A stretch of 37,754 nt of DNA from Chloromonas sp. AAM2 (Eukaryota; Chlorophyta; Chlorophyceae; Chlamydomonadales; Chlamydomonadaceae), in NCBI GenBank assembly GCA_004335635.1, contig QAXH01000408.1:1-37754 (forward strand). The letters are read 5' to 3'. Position 1 is the first letter of the stretch. Every line of letters begins with the position of its first letter. The position numbers were made by a program, and so were the translations under genes. This document shows positions 9,983-30,074 of the stretch, one piece after another. The notes beneath the pieces are model-generated. The model worked only from the letters and a program-made list of their open reading frames with translations. It was not told the origin of the DNA and searched no databases.

Positions 9983-12849
9983 TCAGATCTCGTCCTCGGG
10001 CCCGAGCTCGTCATCCCCGAGGTCATCAATGGGAGGGAAGTCGCCCACCTGAGACACACAACATCACACACCAGGGAGGATGAGGCGGGCCTGCCTAGCA
10101 GCGGACAAATGAAGGCTTGCTGGAGACTTCTCGCTGCAGCACAGGACCGCCTGACAGCAACTCAGAACACTCAACTGCAGTGAAGCAACAGAAGGGTCCT
10201 TCCAACACTGAGCTGACTCTGGCAGCAGAGCAGCCCAAACAAGCGCAAACGCATGGAAAACCCACACAGCCGCCAGCTATGTGATTTGGATTGCCAAAGC
10301 AACGTCAGAACAGAGCATAAAATTTGAGCTGACATGATGACGAGAATGACCGGCCTGCGGCGCTTCCACTGAATCGACATTCCATGCATCTGTACGAGCT
10401 CCAACTCAATAGGGCACCAATTCAATCATGCATCAGTTCAGGTCTCCTATGCCTGCGGCATCACACGTGCCATACCCTCTTCGACTGCCCTTCCAGCTGG
10501 GTGCAGCCACACCACACACACCCGGCCTTCCTGCAAGCCCTCACCTGCAATTTGTCCGGCCGCACGAATCCTCCGTACCCTGGCGCACACGTGAAGAGCC
10601 TTTTCCCGTTCACACTGCCGTCGTTCTTCCCCAGCGGCTCGTCGTATGCCACTCCCACCCACCAGCCTAGGGGCAGGCCGGGCACGTCACGACCCACGAA
10701 CCTGTGCACAACAGACACCCTTTGTGTTGGATGCAGGCTGTCGTCATGCGGTGCATGTTATGCCATCACGGCTTGGCCCGCCCCTCCTACGCATGCTGGC
10801 ACCACATACTTGCGGTATGCTTCTGCAGGACTGCGGCGGTTATGATGCCGTATTCCCATCATGCATGCTTGGGTCCAACAGGCAGTTGGCTGGTACAGCA
10901 AAATTGTTTCTAGACTTGATGGGGATTTGGCCAAGGAAGCTATCAGGACTAGTGTGCTGATTTCTAGCTGTGGTAGTGGGCAGTGGTGGGGCGGCTGGGC
11001 CGCTACGTTCTCTTGTGTGCTGCAAACACTTCATGCGCCCTCAGCAGACAGTTGGTGGTGCAGCTTGGTTTGTTAGAGACCCGAGTTGTGATGGTGCATT
11101 GATATATTTAAATGGACAGAGCAGTTTGGGCTCCAATCACGGCAGTACAGGATGTCCAATCAAGGGACATTTTGAACGATGTGTCGCCAGGCATGAAGTG
11201 TATCGCCTACGCCAAATGCTTTACTTGTTCACCACCTGACCAGGGTGGTGGTTTTACATCCCATTTGAACCGTCCTCAGCAGATTAGAGCTGTGGCGGCC
11301 TTTGCGATGAGTGTACACAGCCTTGACATTGAAGCTCTGAGACATGGAAGTCGTGTGAGCCGGGTCACATGCTCTAACCGCATGTGCAAATGCTGTGACA
11401 GGTGGTGTCGCAAGGATGAACTTCATATCCTGGAATGCCCCGTTTATCCTGATTGCGCTGCAGGACATCATTCCATTAGAGATTCCTGAGGTTGGAGTGG
11501 ATGCCTGGTTTTGAAAAGTTATGAACCCCTCGACCACTCGAGCGTGGCATAGGCTGGCTGACTTTCTCATCATGGTGATGACTCTACGCAAAAGTTTGTT
11601 ACAGGGAGGTTGAAACCCCTGTCTGTTTGCTATGCGCTTTTGGGTCTTAACTGCTCCATCTTATAGCGTCAAAAACGTTCCCGATGTACAATGTAAACGA
11701 GGCGCACACGCACACGCCAACTGTCACATGACATGCTCTGGCACAGATGACTGCCCTGCTCTGCTTTACCATGAATCGCGGCTGCTGGGTGAACTTGGCA
11801 ATTTACTTGCTGCTCTGTGCATCAGCTTGTGCCCTGCCCATGCCACATCTGGAAAATTCTCCCACACTTGGCGTTGTAGCATATGCAGCACATGCTGTGC
11901 CTTGGTCTAGACCGCCCCTGGCTTGACCCATCACAGTCCGCACTCACTTGACCTCTCCCCGCCTGTCCCCCGGCTCCACACTGCACCGTGCTCCTTCGCC
12001 GCACACCGCTGCCTGCGCTGCGAACGCGTCCGGGTCGGTCTGCGCCTCCTTCTGCGACACGCAACAGCGGCATCAGTATGGGACGTCACACTTCACGCAT
12101 TGTGTGACAGCAGCTGCAAGGGGAGAGGGTGAGGATTGCAAAGGCCGGGGGCGTTAGCCAAGCCAGGTCCTGTCATGTGCACACAGACTTGCTGGACCTG
12201 GCATGGTGCACAGGAGCAGCCAAACAGACAACGCAGCACCTGGCACAGGCCTGGTAAGGCCGCCCAGAGGTTGAAACGCAAGTCCGTGCGGGCCGATCAG
12301 TATGCATTTTCGTGCCTGTGTGTTGGCACTTAAACCAGTATTCATGTATGCGTGCCTGTAGGTGTGTGCCTGTAGGTGTGTGCCTGTAGGGTCACACTCA
12401 CAGTGGGTGGGGGCGGCAGTCCCTTCTTCTTGGCCATTTCCTTCTCCAGAGTCCAAGTGGGGTCCTCCTTGAGCTTACCCTCCTTCCAGCGCCTAAGGAG
12501 GGTGCAGGCAGGGTACGCACGGCAGCAAGTGGGCACAGGGGAAAGAATTCACTGGATAGGCGGGCAGAGGATATCACTGCTTGTGAAAGGCTGCATCGCT
12601 GTCACGTTGTACCCCTGCTGTGCCAATGAATGAAAACAACGCTAGCTTCGAATTCTGAGTCTGGGATGATGCAGACCTTCTGGTAAGCCTTCCGAATTGC
12701 TGATGGCACAACAACAATTCCAGTGTTGTTCTATTTAAAAATCATTTGTTCTATTTAAAAATCAACATCCCAAGAGCAAATCAGCTTCCTTGCCCACGCC
12801 TGCATCCTCCCTGACCACCTGTTCCCACTGCAGCTCCAAACACACACAA

Positions 12850-12880
<31 letters not shown>

Positions 12881-14180
12881 CACACACACACACACATACA
12901 CACACACACCTGTATGTGTTCTCCCTCTTGTTATACTCCTCGTCGCTCATGCGGTACTTGTCCACCAGACTCGTGTCCTCGAGCCACCCGCCCGCACTGG
13001 CGGACTGGGGGTCAAGATCGATCACATGGATCCGGAAACTGCACAGAGGCATGCATGCATGCGTGCTGAACTTGACCTCGTGTGTTGGCTGAACATGTCT
13101 TCTTGTGTGCTCAAGGTCTGATGCAAAGGTGCATGCAGATCCACACACACAACTTTGATGGCATGCAAAGAAATCATGCCCAATCTCAAAGAGTGCTGCT
13201 TCCCAGAGGCAAACCCTTACACATGCCCAGACACAGGCCGCTCCCCACTGGCACCATGCATGCGCATGCCCCCGCCCTGCCTCACCCGTCATGCGGCGAG
13301 TAGAAGCCCAGTTTGCGCGTGTCCTCCATGCATGGCGCCAGCACTGAGCCGTTGTCATCCATCAGTTGCAGCAGTTGGGCCGAAGGGCTGGTGCCCACGT
13401 GGAAGGAGAGCTTCACCTTGAGGGCCTCAACCGACATCTGAACACGTGATGTGAAACTGAAGCTGAGCAACCACTGAGCTCACTCAGCAGAGAACGCATA
13501 CGATCACTATGGCTGGATCAGCAACAAGAAGAGGCTCAATGGATCTGTGCGAACTCTTGGCAGGGGTAATAGGATGGATCTGCATTCCCGGCTTCCTCTC
13601 AATACGTATAAGTAATCTGTGGGATATTCACGGGTGAAGCGACATGTGCACTTTGCTCAGGCTGTGCATCTGGCCCCCTGTTCGAAAATCTGAAGAAAGG
13701 AACTGCACTTTCTGCTCTAGCTATTTACCACGCACGTGAAGGTCGAGCCGCAGCTCAAAAAACTTGGCTTGAAGGTTTGAGTGCGACACATGGAGCAACA
13801 CTGTGGACTCGGCACGATTCTGCAAGAGCCAGAGCAAACGAAGTCGATTGTCAAGGGCATTGCACTTTACAGTTAGTCTGACAGTCATGCCCAATATGCC
13901 TCAATGCAGAGTGTGGTGTCCATGGCTACAGACAGATCAAGATGCATGACATGGGATCCAGCTGCACCTCATGTCAGCATGCTGCTACAAAACAGTTCGG
14001 CCAGTGCCATTGTTTCCTGTCCATGTACGGTTTGCTTTGCAGTGTGTGCTGCTCTCCCGCGGGCCAGGGTCGCGCGCTCACAGGGCGCGCGCTAGTGCAT
14101 ACCTGGCCGCCTTGCGCCATCACGTAGTCTCGCAAGCCAGCGACATCCTCCTTTGTCAGGAATGGTGCGGCAGTGGCCAT
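9983..14180 (-). CDS. TBCB: Tubulin-folding cofactor B (alpha-tubulin chaperone)
   Basis: Eight exons, read high to low: 14180-14103, 13819-13736, 13437-13286, 13038-12910, 12492-12402, 12051-11948, 10701-10545, 10048-9983; 286 aa, all phases consistent. Start [13 protein letters not shown] at 14180. Residues about 30-110 form the ubiquitin-like domain ([17 protein letters not shown], then LGFYSPHDG). A linker with [19 protein letters not shown] follows. Residues about 195-265 are the CAP-Gly domain, with [20 protein letters not shown]; the GKNDG form at 237-241 is typical of TBCB. The protein ends in GPEDEI; the C-terminal Asp-Glu-Ile is the known tail that contacts TBCE. TBCB acts in the cytosol on alpha-tubulin after the chaperonin. 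Human TBCB is 244 aa, so this one is longer, partly from a longer CAP-Gly linker. It shares a 258-bp head-to-head promoter with the carboxypeptidase. Confidence 0.94.
12351..12391. repeat. 15-bp tandem repeat in a TBCB intron
   Basis: GTGCCTGTAGGTGT-type units occur about three times, ending about 10 bases from the donor of TBCB exon 5 (exon edge 12402). Confidence 0.7.
12726..12764. repeat. Direct 20-bp duplication in a TBCB intron
   Basis: TTGTTCTATTTAAAAATCA appears at 12726-12744 and again at 12746-12764, in the intron between TBCB exons 4 and 5. Confidence 0.85.
12838..12909. repeat. (CA)n microsatellite on a TBCB splice donor
   Basis: A near-pure CA/TG run of about 70 bp with a few interruptions. 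Read on the gene strand it is (GT)n, and its first GT is the 5' splice site of TBCB exon 4, which ends at 12910. Confidence 0.9.
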
Positions 14181-14438
14181 GGCTTGTGAAGGCCGGCCCA
14201 GCAAATTCTCGGTGACTTGAGGAGCCTTTACAAGTAATGTAGAAGTGATCAAACGATTAATTAATTATTTCGTGACAGCTCTATAGTGAATTGGAGGCCG
14301 TTCTGCGGATCACTTCAATTTCAAAACTTAAGAAAGTTCGGCGGTTGCAATATGCAACTGATCAAGACAGGTCATTGGATCACTTTTGGCTCCGCAAGGT
14401 ACCCAGCGATCGCTTATCGCGACACTTGGCGGTGCACC
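14181..14438. promoter_or_regulatory. Divergent promoter between TBCB and the carboxypeptidase
   Basis: The 258 bp between the two start codons must hold both 5' UTRs and core promoters. It contains an AT-rich stretch with the self-complementary ATTAATTAAT near 14257-14267. No certain TATA box was identified. Confidence 0.5.
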
Positions 14439-22016
<7,578 letters not shown>

Positions 22017-22610
22017 TGGGCCAATCAGTGCTCCGTTCGGGCCTATCTCAAGGAGTCCTTGCAGTGAGGGTGTGGGCGGCTCACTCCTCCTTGGTCTCGG
22101 CCCCCCTGTGGGCCGCAATCGGCAACTTGGGCCTTGCAATTGATTTCATCAGCCAGAGCCCTTCTAGAGCATATTATTGATGAGGTCACCAGTAGGATTT
22201 GCTGTTGGCAGCTGTGGACCTGATGAGCCAGCCGGGATGGTTTTGTACGAGCGAAAGTTACCAGAGGTCTACGCTAGCAGTGTCAAGCTGCTTGTATGTG
22301 CAAGTCACCACCCCTTTGACGCTCTCATCTAGAGCGTGTACATATGGCTGCTACATTATGCTATCTGCACTTTAAACATATCCATGTCTGTATGAGCAGC
22401 ACGTGACAGTATGCTGATGCACACCTTGTGTTCGTGCTCTTGCTTATCATTATGCCACAGTCACTTCGTTTGCACAGCTTTTCTTTGGCACAGGATTTGA
22501 CTTGTAGCCTCTGATTGTGGTGTATTTGCACAGTGAATGTGGCACTCGGACACTGCTTGCATTATATTCTGTAGCATTGCAGCAAAGCCTTTTCACATTC
22601 AATAACACCG

Positions 22611-22615
22611 TTACA
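22611..22615 (-). terminator. Candidate poly(A) signal TGTAA for CFAP70
   Basis: TTACA on the + strand reads TGTAA on the CFAP70 strand, 282 bases after its stop codon. TGTAA is the usual chlorophycean poly(A) signal. Confidence 0.55.
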
Positions 22616-22623
22616 GCATGTCA

Positions 22624-22628
22624 TGTAA
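22624..22628 (+). terminator. Candidate poly(A) signal TGTAA for the carboxypeptidase
   Basis: This is the TGTAA that follows the 22014-22016 stop codon, implying a 3' UTR of about 600 nt, normal for volvocalean algae. Confidence 0.55.
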
Positions 22629-22896
22629 TCATGGTATAGCTTAGCGAACGGGTGCACCATGGACCCGGTGGCTGAAGCTCTTGTTGTCTAGAGAGGGTTG
22701 CGCCTCTGCATGGTACACACAATCACAACCGCTGACGCCTGACAGGTAAAGCTGCCGTACCAGGCATTCAGAGCCTTGGTCAGCAACCACAAATTATCAA
22801 GATTGCACATCGCGCCATTTGAATCTAATTTCAACATCGGCCAGAGTGAACGAGTCTCAATTGCAACCTACATGCTAGCTCATGTTGCCCCAAGTG

Positions 22897-25800
22897 TCAG
22901 ACCACCGCCAGCTCAGACCGCAGCTCCCGTGCCTGCTGGTGCTGCATGGGTGTGCTCGCCAATGTGAAGGCCGCTGCCGCCTGCTGCCGCGCCGCCGTGC
23001 TGTCACCCAGGCAGGCTGACACACCCGCCAATTGGTGCCGCACCTGCAGGCATGGAGCAGGGGTTAGCAACGGTAGTTCTGGGATCACAGTCAGCAAGTT
23101 GGCTAAAACCAACAGGTCAGGGTTGGTCAATGACTCTGAAAGCGTGACCACGCAAGTGGTCCACCCAATCCAGGTGAGTGCATATGCCACGTGTCCCACA
23201 TGTGCACCAGGTGTCATAACCGATGCGGCATTGCCCTAGTGGGTGTGTGAGGCCACACACCTGAAAGCACGTGTCCCCTCCAGAGAGTGATATGGCGGTG
23301 GCCAGGTGCCGGGCAGCTTCCTGGTACTTGCCCACTGCTGTACAGCGTCGGGCGGCCTCCTGCACCCACACACCATGGCATCGACATGAGCCACACGTGG
23401 CTTTGCATATCATTTGTATTGGGTCAATAGCAGGATAGCACTGCTTGAGTTGCTTTGCCTAACTCATGGTGAGTGTTTAAAAGTGAATGTGTCAGTGTAT
23501 GTGTCAGAGTGTGTCAGTGTGTGTTTAAAAGTGAATGTTGTAAGTGTGCCATCATGGATATGCACTGTTTGAGGCATCAACAGAGTAGAGAACTGTCCAT
23601 GTCTAGGCTCTTTTATCTGCACAAGGTCTGCCTCTGCATTGACCACAGTCCAGTCGACACGCCCTTTCCCAGCCCGTGTCTGACCTGCAGCAGTGAGAGC
23701 GGATCCGAGGGCGCCACGGCCAGGGAGCCAGCGGGGTCGCAGGCGGCAGACTGCGCCAGGGCCAGCGCGTGCTGCATGGCTGACAGCCCGTCCTCGTACG
23801 CGCCCCACCTACATGCCCCACACGCACCACCAGACACACTGCCTTGGCTTGAGCACCTGTCTCGCGTGTGACCAACGAAGGTTCAGTGTCCGTCGCATTT
23901 CCCAGGTGGAAACTGAACGCAGGACTGATCCAGCAATCTGTGCAAGTAGTTACCATGAAGGATCACCCACTCACCTGAACTCATGTAGAGCCAGCGCCTC
24001 CCATGCACGGCCGTCCCAGCGGTCACACAGGTTCGCCTGGGTCCAGGCCACATGCGCCGTACGCTCACGAGTGGCCGGGTCAGCGGAGGCAGCCGCGGCG
24101 CGAGCGGCAGCGGACCAACAGCACACGCTGTCCGGCCAGAGAGCCACCGCAGCTGCGGCAGAACAATCAGCAGCATGGAAGCAAGGTTTGGCACACTTGA
24201 AATTACCGGGCTGGACTGTGCCATACGTCTGCCGAGATCAATTGCTTTCAAGTACACAGAGTGTGACGCCCACAAGGTGTCCTATGCTCCTAACCTGGGC
24301 CTGAGCCCACCTGTGGCCACATCCAGTGCACATTCCGGCAGTGGTTCGTCCTCCAGGTAAGACACAGCCAGCCTCAGCCAGCCGCGCTTCAGCTCCCCTT
24401 CCCTGGCAGCAACTGCAAGCGCCGGGCCCTCAGCAGCCTCAGTACAACCAAACAGTGCTTGTGCCGCGCCCACAGGGCGTTGTGTGGTGACGAGAGTGGG
24501 TACTGTGCCCATCCAGCCCTGGTCCGAGAGCATCTGCAGGGTCTCTTGGATTGCACGCCTGCCCTCTGACTTGTCATGCTGCGTGGCGCGCCTGGCCTCT
24601 GCACGCCGCGCTAGATACTGCTGGCGGGAGGCCGCGGGGACATCAGCAGCTGCCGTGGCGCGCCTTGCCCGCTCCCACTCAACCTCCCCCAGCAGCAGTG
24701 CAGGGGTCAGCTGCAGCCGTGCCAGCTGTGCAGCCCGCAGTGCACCACTGTTATCGCCACTGGATGCATCAAGCACTGAGGTAGTGGGCGAAGCCCTGAT
24801 GGCCCGCCGCGCCCGCTTAGCTGCCGCAGCTGCCATATCAAGCATAGCAATGGGATCACTAGGGTCGGTGGCATGATGGACTGAAGTTTCCCCATTTTCA
24901 CCCGGTGGCGGGTCAGCAGGGCTGGCAATAGGTTGTGCGGCATCTGATGGCAAGGGTGCGGCGCGGGCTGAAAGCAGCGCCGTGCGAGCAGTCAGCAGGG
25001 CAGCTGCCACCGGCTCTTTAACAGTTGTGCGGGAAAACGTAGTGGTGGCGATTTGCATCAGGTTAAAGGCAAGCGGCGCCAAGCCTAGCTGTACGGACAA
25101 GCGCCAAACAGGTAGCAGGATGGCAACTGGCGCAGGCGGCAATGGCGTTGTTGATGATTGGTCCACACCCTCTTCCACCTCTGTTGGCAGGTCGCCAGGG
25201 GCAGCGGTACAAACTGCAGCAGCTGCGCTTAGTGTTGCGCGCTGCTGCCGCTTTAGCTCAAACATGCATGCAGCAGCAGACGCCGTGTCCCCTGCTGCTG
25301 TGTATGCGCAGTAGAGCAGCGTCCACGGTGTCGGATCGGAGCGGTCAAGCGCAAGCAATGCGTGGCCGGCGGCCAGAGCAGACGCAACAGCGGACTGTGA
25401 TGGTGTGGCCGCCGTGGGTTCGGCAGAGGTGGCTGGGGTCATGGCTTGTGCTGTGTGCAGCGCTGCGGCTGTGGCAAGGGAGGGTGCGTGGGTGGGATCT
25501 ATTTCCAGAGCGGCATGCAGGGCGGCGCTGGCGTTAGCGAGAGCGGGAGGGCCCAGGGCATGGGCGCTGCGGCAGGCCAACTGAGCAGCATCCAGGTGCA
25601 CCTGAGCAGGGAAATGCGCACATGTAAATGTTTTCCTTGAAATGTGAATGCACGAGCACGCGAGCGCCAACGAACCACAAACAAGCCGTTGGTGCACAAG
25701 CACATGCCTGCCTGGCCAGTGTGTCAGGAGTTGCTAATCACTTATGGCACTGCAGCGGCACGCTGTGACGATCTCCTTTGGTAGTACAGCTGGTTATTTT

Positions 25801-28800
25801 CCATTCTCGCCCCGCCCTCACCTGCATGTTGTTCCCGTCCAGCCGTCTGCGCTGCATCAGGGCAGCCGCCCGCCGCCAGTCACCCTCCACCTCCTCAGCC
25901 TCACTGGCAAGCAGGGCCAGGGACTCCAGTTCAGCTGCGAGAAGCGATGCAGCACAACCGAACAGTCTGTTGACACCTGGGGTTCTGTTCTATGCCAAAC
26001 GCGATACTGGAACTTGTGCTGAAAAAATCCGGCCAATCAATTTTTTCACTGCATACCGGTGGATGTGTAGGACAGGTGGGCTCTCTGAATCCCCTTTACA
26101 CAGTGGTATGCGGTTTCGGCTAGGCTGATGTAAACATGGACATAGTGACTTGACATGGTTGCGTGTGCAAGAGATTTGGCAGCTCACTGACTGAAAGGCA
26201 GGGACCCATGGCATCGCAGCATGTGCTCATCATCAGATGCTGGTGAGGACGCTGCCAATTTCTAATGCATGCACGACAAGGTTCACTGCTGTGCAGAGTA
26301 TGCATTGCCTCACCAGGAGGTGGCGCTGGGGGTGTGGCGGGCGGTGGCTTGGGCCGGTCATCAGCGGCCGTGCGTACGGCTGTGTTGGCCGCTCCCATGA
26401 GCTGCGCATGCAGGGCGCTCAGAGACCCCACCATCTCAGCCGAGGTCATGTTGCCGGACTTTCCCAACTGCTCCCGCACCAGCCGCACTAGCGGAGCCTT
26501 CAGGCTGTCACGCCACGCAAGGTACCTGCATTCAAAATGGACAGAGCGAGCACCAAGCAAATGAGGAACAACAGGCAAAGCAGGAAAAACATTCAGCCAA
26601 AATCGCAATCTGCAGCCTGGTCATTCGAATTGGGCTCCTCCGGATAGCCTGGATAGTGTGAAGACACCAAACTGAGAGACTTGCTGTCCAAAGGTGCCTG
26701 CATGGATTGACTAAGGCTTGGGCGTCAGCCCACCACCATGGCGGGCCACACATAACCATTGACCTCACACCTTCCTGACTTGTTGAGATCCCGGATGAGC
26801 GCTTTGTGAGCTACCTCAGGCGGTACCCCCACCGCAGGCGCAGGGACTTGTCCCTGCAGCTGTGCATCGCAGTGCTGCTTGTATGACCCAGCCAGCGAGG
26901 TGACAAGTGAGGTCAGGGTGGTGGACAGGTCCTGGTCAGCTGTCGGGGGAGGGGCTGGAGGGTGAAGCACACGCTGGGGAACCAGCTCCTGCACACATGC
27001 AACACCAGCATGCATGCCATCTGATACCAGGTAGTCGCAACCTGCATGCCTGATCGCCACAGCATTCCAACAGTTACTGACGATGCCAAGGTGGCGAAAC
27101 CCTAACCTAGATAGCTGGCCACGCGCTGCCTCAGGTTCACTGCATAGCCTCACCTGCAGGCTGGGCGATGGCGGACTCGGCGGCGACCATTCAGGCACCG
27201 GTGGCCGCGCGAACGCTACACGAACTGACAAAGCGCTGCCCGCTGTCTGCCAGGCGGACCCCGAGCCAGAGGCAACATCCTCGATGGGTTTCACTTTGCT
27301 GCGGACATGCACGGCATGAACGGCATGCACAACTCTTGTCGGTGGCCTACTTGCAGTTGCGCTGGACCAGCCCTTGACCAATACCGAGTCTGCGCATTGG
27401 CAAGGTTGCATCGCTCACCCTGCCGGTGGCACGAACGCGGGCAGAACAGACGCGCGCTCCGTGGGCCATGCGACCAGGGCGGCGGCCTGGGCGCCTGCTG
27501 CCGGCACGGTCGCCTCTCCTCCCTCGAGCAATAATGACATGCCTGCGCACAACGACACCACAACGACATATCAGTTGCATGAACGCCATAATCAGCATTC
27601 GACGCAACGAAGTGCAACTCTCTGAGTGCGTTCTTGCTCACCTGGCAGGGGTGCCCAAGCGTGGTAAGCATCCCAGGCAACTTGCGTGTCGCCCAACGCT
27701 TTGTCCTCTGCCATTGTGCGTGTGACCTCCACACCCACCACCGCCTCGCCCGGCAAAGCGCCATCAAGCACATCCTGCAACCACACGCCACGACCTGAAT
27801 TGCTGAGCTTGCGAGCAAATCTCCCTTTGCAGTCAAGAGATGTAAAACTGACCTGGGCTGGCCACTGTTGTGCACGCATGACACCACGCATACACAGCAG
27901 CTCACAAAAAACGGCCCTGTCTTGTCCTCTGCAGCACCCAAGCCACCCACCACCAGCGCCTGGACCTCTGCTCCTGTCATCACCCGCCGCAGCCTGCCTC
28001 CGTTTGGCCACGCCACGGCCTGGCCTGCCGCCGCATCAGCCGCAGCCAGCAGGGGCACCCCGGGGAGGACCAGCGGTGCGCCCGCGCCCGGGGGCAGCAC
28101 CAGCGCGGCCGTCAGACTGAGCTTGCCTGGAGCAGCAGTGCTGGCAGCCTGCAAGGACAGCAGAGCAAGGGGTTAAGGTTTGCGCCTCGGCAGAAGCATG
28201 TAATCCATCAGTACACCACACATTATGGGTCACGTCCTGAAAGCCATTGGCCGGAGGCAACCATTGCAGAGTCCCAGAATCAGGCCATCACAGCACAGCA
28301 GACACTGATCATTTCATCCACCGACCCACCATCAATCCTGGTGGCAGTGGTGCTGGTCCCTCTATCAGTTCAAGAGTGATGACATTGGCAGTTGCAGCGT
28401 CACCATCCGGCAGGAAGCTGCGTGCAGTCAGGAACAAAAGAAGCAGATGATGCATGGCAGTCAAGGGAGCAGTGCAGGGGCAGAGCATAGCCATCCAGGC
28501 AAGGAAAAGCTTTTGCATAGCTTCCCTCTATGCATTATCAACAACCAATTGCTTTGGCAAGAACAGCACCAGGTGCTGCGTTACAGAACGGCTGCGTCTG
28601 CCGAGGATCAGAGGTGCTACACCCAAATCAAAGTTCAGGCCTGGGCCAACCCCACAGCGCTTGGGTAGGCACACACCTGTAGGGTGTCGGGTCTGGCAGC
28701 GAGGCTACAGTCTCGCTTCCAAGCGCGCTCTCCGCAGCCGTCGCCGTGGCACTGCGTGCACTCCCTGGCGCTGGCGGGGTGCCAGGCTTACTTGGCGCCC

Positions 28801-29803
28801 GGCTGCTCGGCTCTGCTGCGGCACCGGCAGTGGCAGCGGGCTGTGCAGAATCCAGAGGCTCCTGTGGTGCGGGCCTCTGTGTCAGGTGCAGCATGATGGA
28901 GGGAAGGACGGGAGGGCCCAACAGCTTAGCTGTGGGCGGTAACGGGGCAGCGGGAGGAGCCTCAACCACTGCTGCACCCTTCTTGCCGCCCTGGGGTGTG
29001 GCTGGCTTAGAGCCAGGCTTGGCTGTGGGCTCTGGGGCTGCTGCTGCTGCGGACACCGCTGCTAAGTCCAGTAAGAAATCCGTGAGTGTCACGGTTGTTT
29101 GGCCCAATCCAAAGGGTGTGAGATCCAAGGGTGCAGAGGCGAGCAGAGCGCCAGTAGTTGAGTCGTGTAGGCATATCGTGGTGGGTGCATTCAGCAGAGC
29201 GTTGAGTGAGTCCAGTCCGGGTTCCCGCCTGCCATGCACATGTGGTTGGAAGGGCTTTGGCAATTAGAATGTGGGATGATGGGTGCAGAAAGAGCGCATT
29301 GTCTGCGGTGACCGTCCTTTGGTCACTTGAAATCTTCGTTATGCTTCACACACCTGAACTTCTGTGAGAAGTTGTGTGCATAGTGCCCTGTGCTAGCAGC
29401 GTCTGGCTGCGTGGGCTCCCCATTCAGGGGTGGGAAAGGTCCTGGGTAGGTGACAGCAAGATGTGTGGTGGGCAGCGTCGTGGCAATGGGCTGTCCATGC
29501 TCGTCGGTAGGCTGCTCCTGCAAAGGCATGCACAAGATTCGCAGGGTGCATGTTGGTGAGCACTACTCAGCAGGTCCATGAGCTGGCACAATTTATAAGA
29601 TTTTGGGTACATGCTGATGAACAGTACTGCAAACGAGGTGGCCAAGCGACAAATTGGTCGCAGCTCGCCATCATGTTGTCGTACCCCGGACTCACAAAGG
29701 TCAGTCGGACTGAGGGCACCTCAATGTTCACAAACACGCCATAAGGATTGGTATCTGGAAGCAGAACTGCTGCGGCTGCCTCGCCCTTCGCTTTGGGTGG
29801 CAT
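22897..29803 (-). CDS. CFAP70: Cilia- and flagella-associated protein 70 (FAP70)
   Basis: Sixteen exons, high to low: 29803-29696, 29517-29354, 29228-28677, 28417-28330, 28148-27906, 27852-27642, 27542-27419, 27298-27154, 26988-26771, 26525-26314, 25934-25822, 25601-24311, 24152-23975, 23808-23685, 23359-23261, 23043-22897; 1338 aa, all junctions in frame. The start MPPKAKGEAAAAV at 29803 is the best ATG. The diagnostic part is residues about 610-670: DLNKSG, then YLAWRDSLKAPLVRLVREQL and an SAEMVGSLSALHAQLM helix. This follows vertebrate CFAP70 (LNCSGKYFAFKEQLK...VVKIVREK). Residues about 690-1338 are tetratricopeptide-like helices, for example ALHAALEIDPTHAPSLA, KYQEAARHLATAISLSGGD and YEDGLSAMQHALALAQ. 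The N-terminal ~500 residues are Pro/Ala-rich with beta-type segments. CFAP70 is an axonemal protein linked to outer dynein arm function. A window of repeat B sits in the 25935-26313 intron. Human CFAP70 is about 1120 aa. Confidence 0.9.
26029..26134 (-). repeat. Interspersed repeat B, copy 2 (CFAP70 intron, inverted)
   Basis: The reverse complement of 20723-20828 with scattered mismatches. It lies in the intron between CFAP70 exons 10 and 11, so relative to transcription it has the same sense as the copy in the carboxypeptidase intron. Confidence 0.85.
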
Positions 29804-30074
29804 GGCTCCGAAGGCCGCGATGCAGCCGGGCAAGAGTTTGCAAACTCTGCTGCTAAGCACTGTAAGTGTACCCAATTGCAGTGTAACTAAGTATTGTTGT
29901 GCGAAGGAAGTCGCGAACATCTTGGATGCCGTTACTTCATCTATCGGTGAACAACCCTGGTGATCCATCGGCCCTCAACACCGGCCCTCAACAGAGAATT
30001 TGCCCGAATGCTATATTTGGTTCATGGCAGGCGAGGAGGCTGGAATCTATCCTCAGCCGCCCCAAGCACGAGCC
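29804..30074. promoter_or_regulatory. Divergent promoter between CFAP70 and the OPR-like gene
   Basis: The 271 bp between the chosen start codons should carry both promoters. No ciliary RFX X-box or clear TATA was recognised. If the OPR-like gene instead starts at 30330, the shared region is 526 bp. Confidence 0.45.

Larger units (their letters stand above)
22017..22896. other. Tail-to-tail 3' region between carboxypeptidase and CFAP70
   Basis: No gene seen. The region is AT-richer than its flanks and fits two 3' UTRs of converging genes. It holds one candidate poly(A) signal for each strand, listed separately. Confidence 0.65.
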
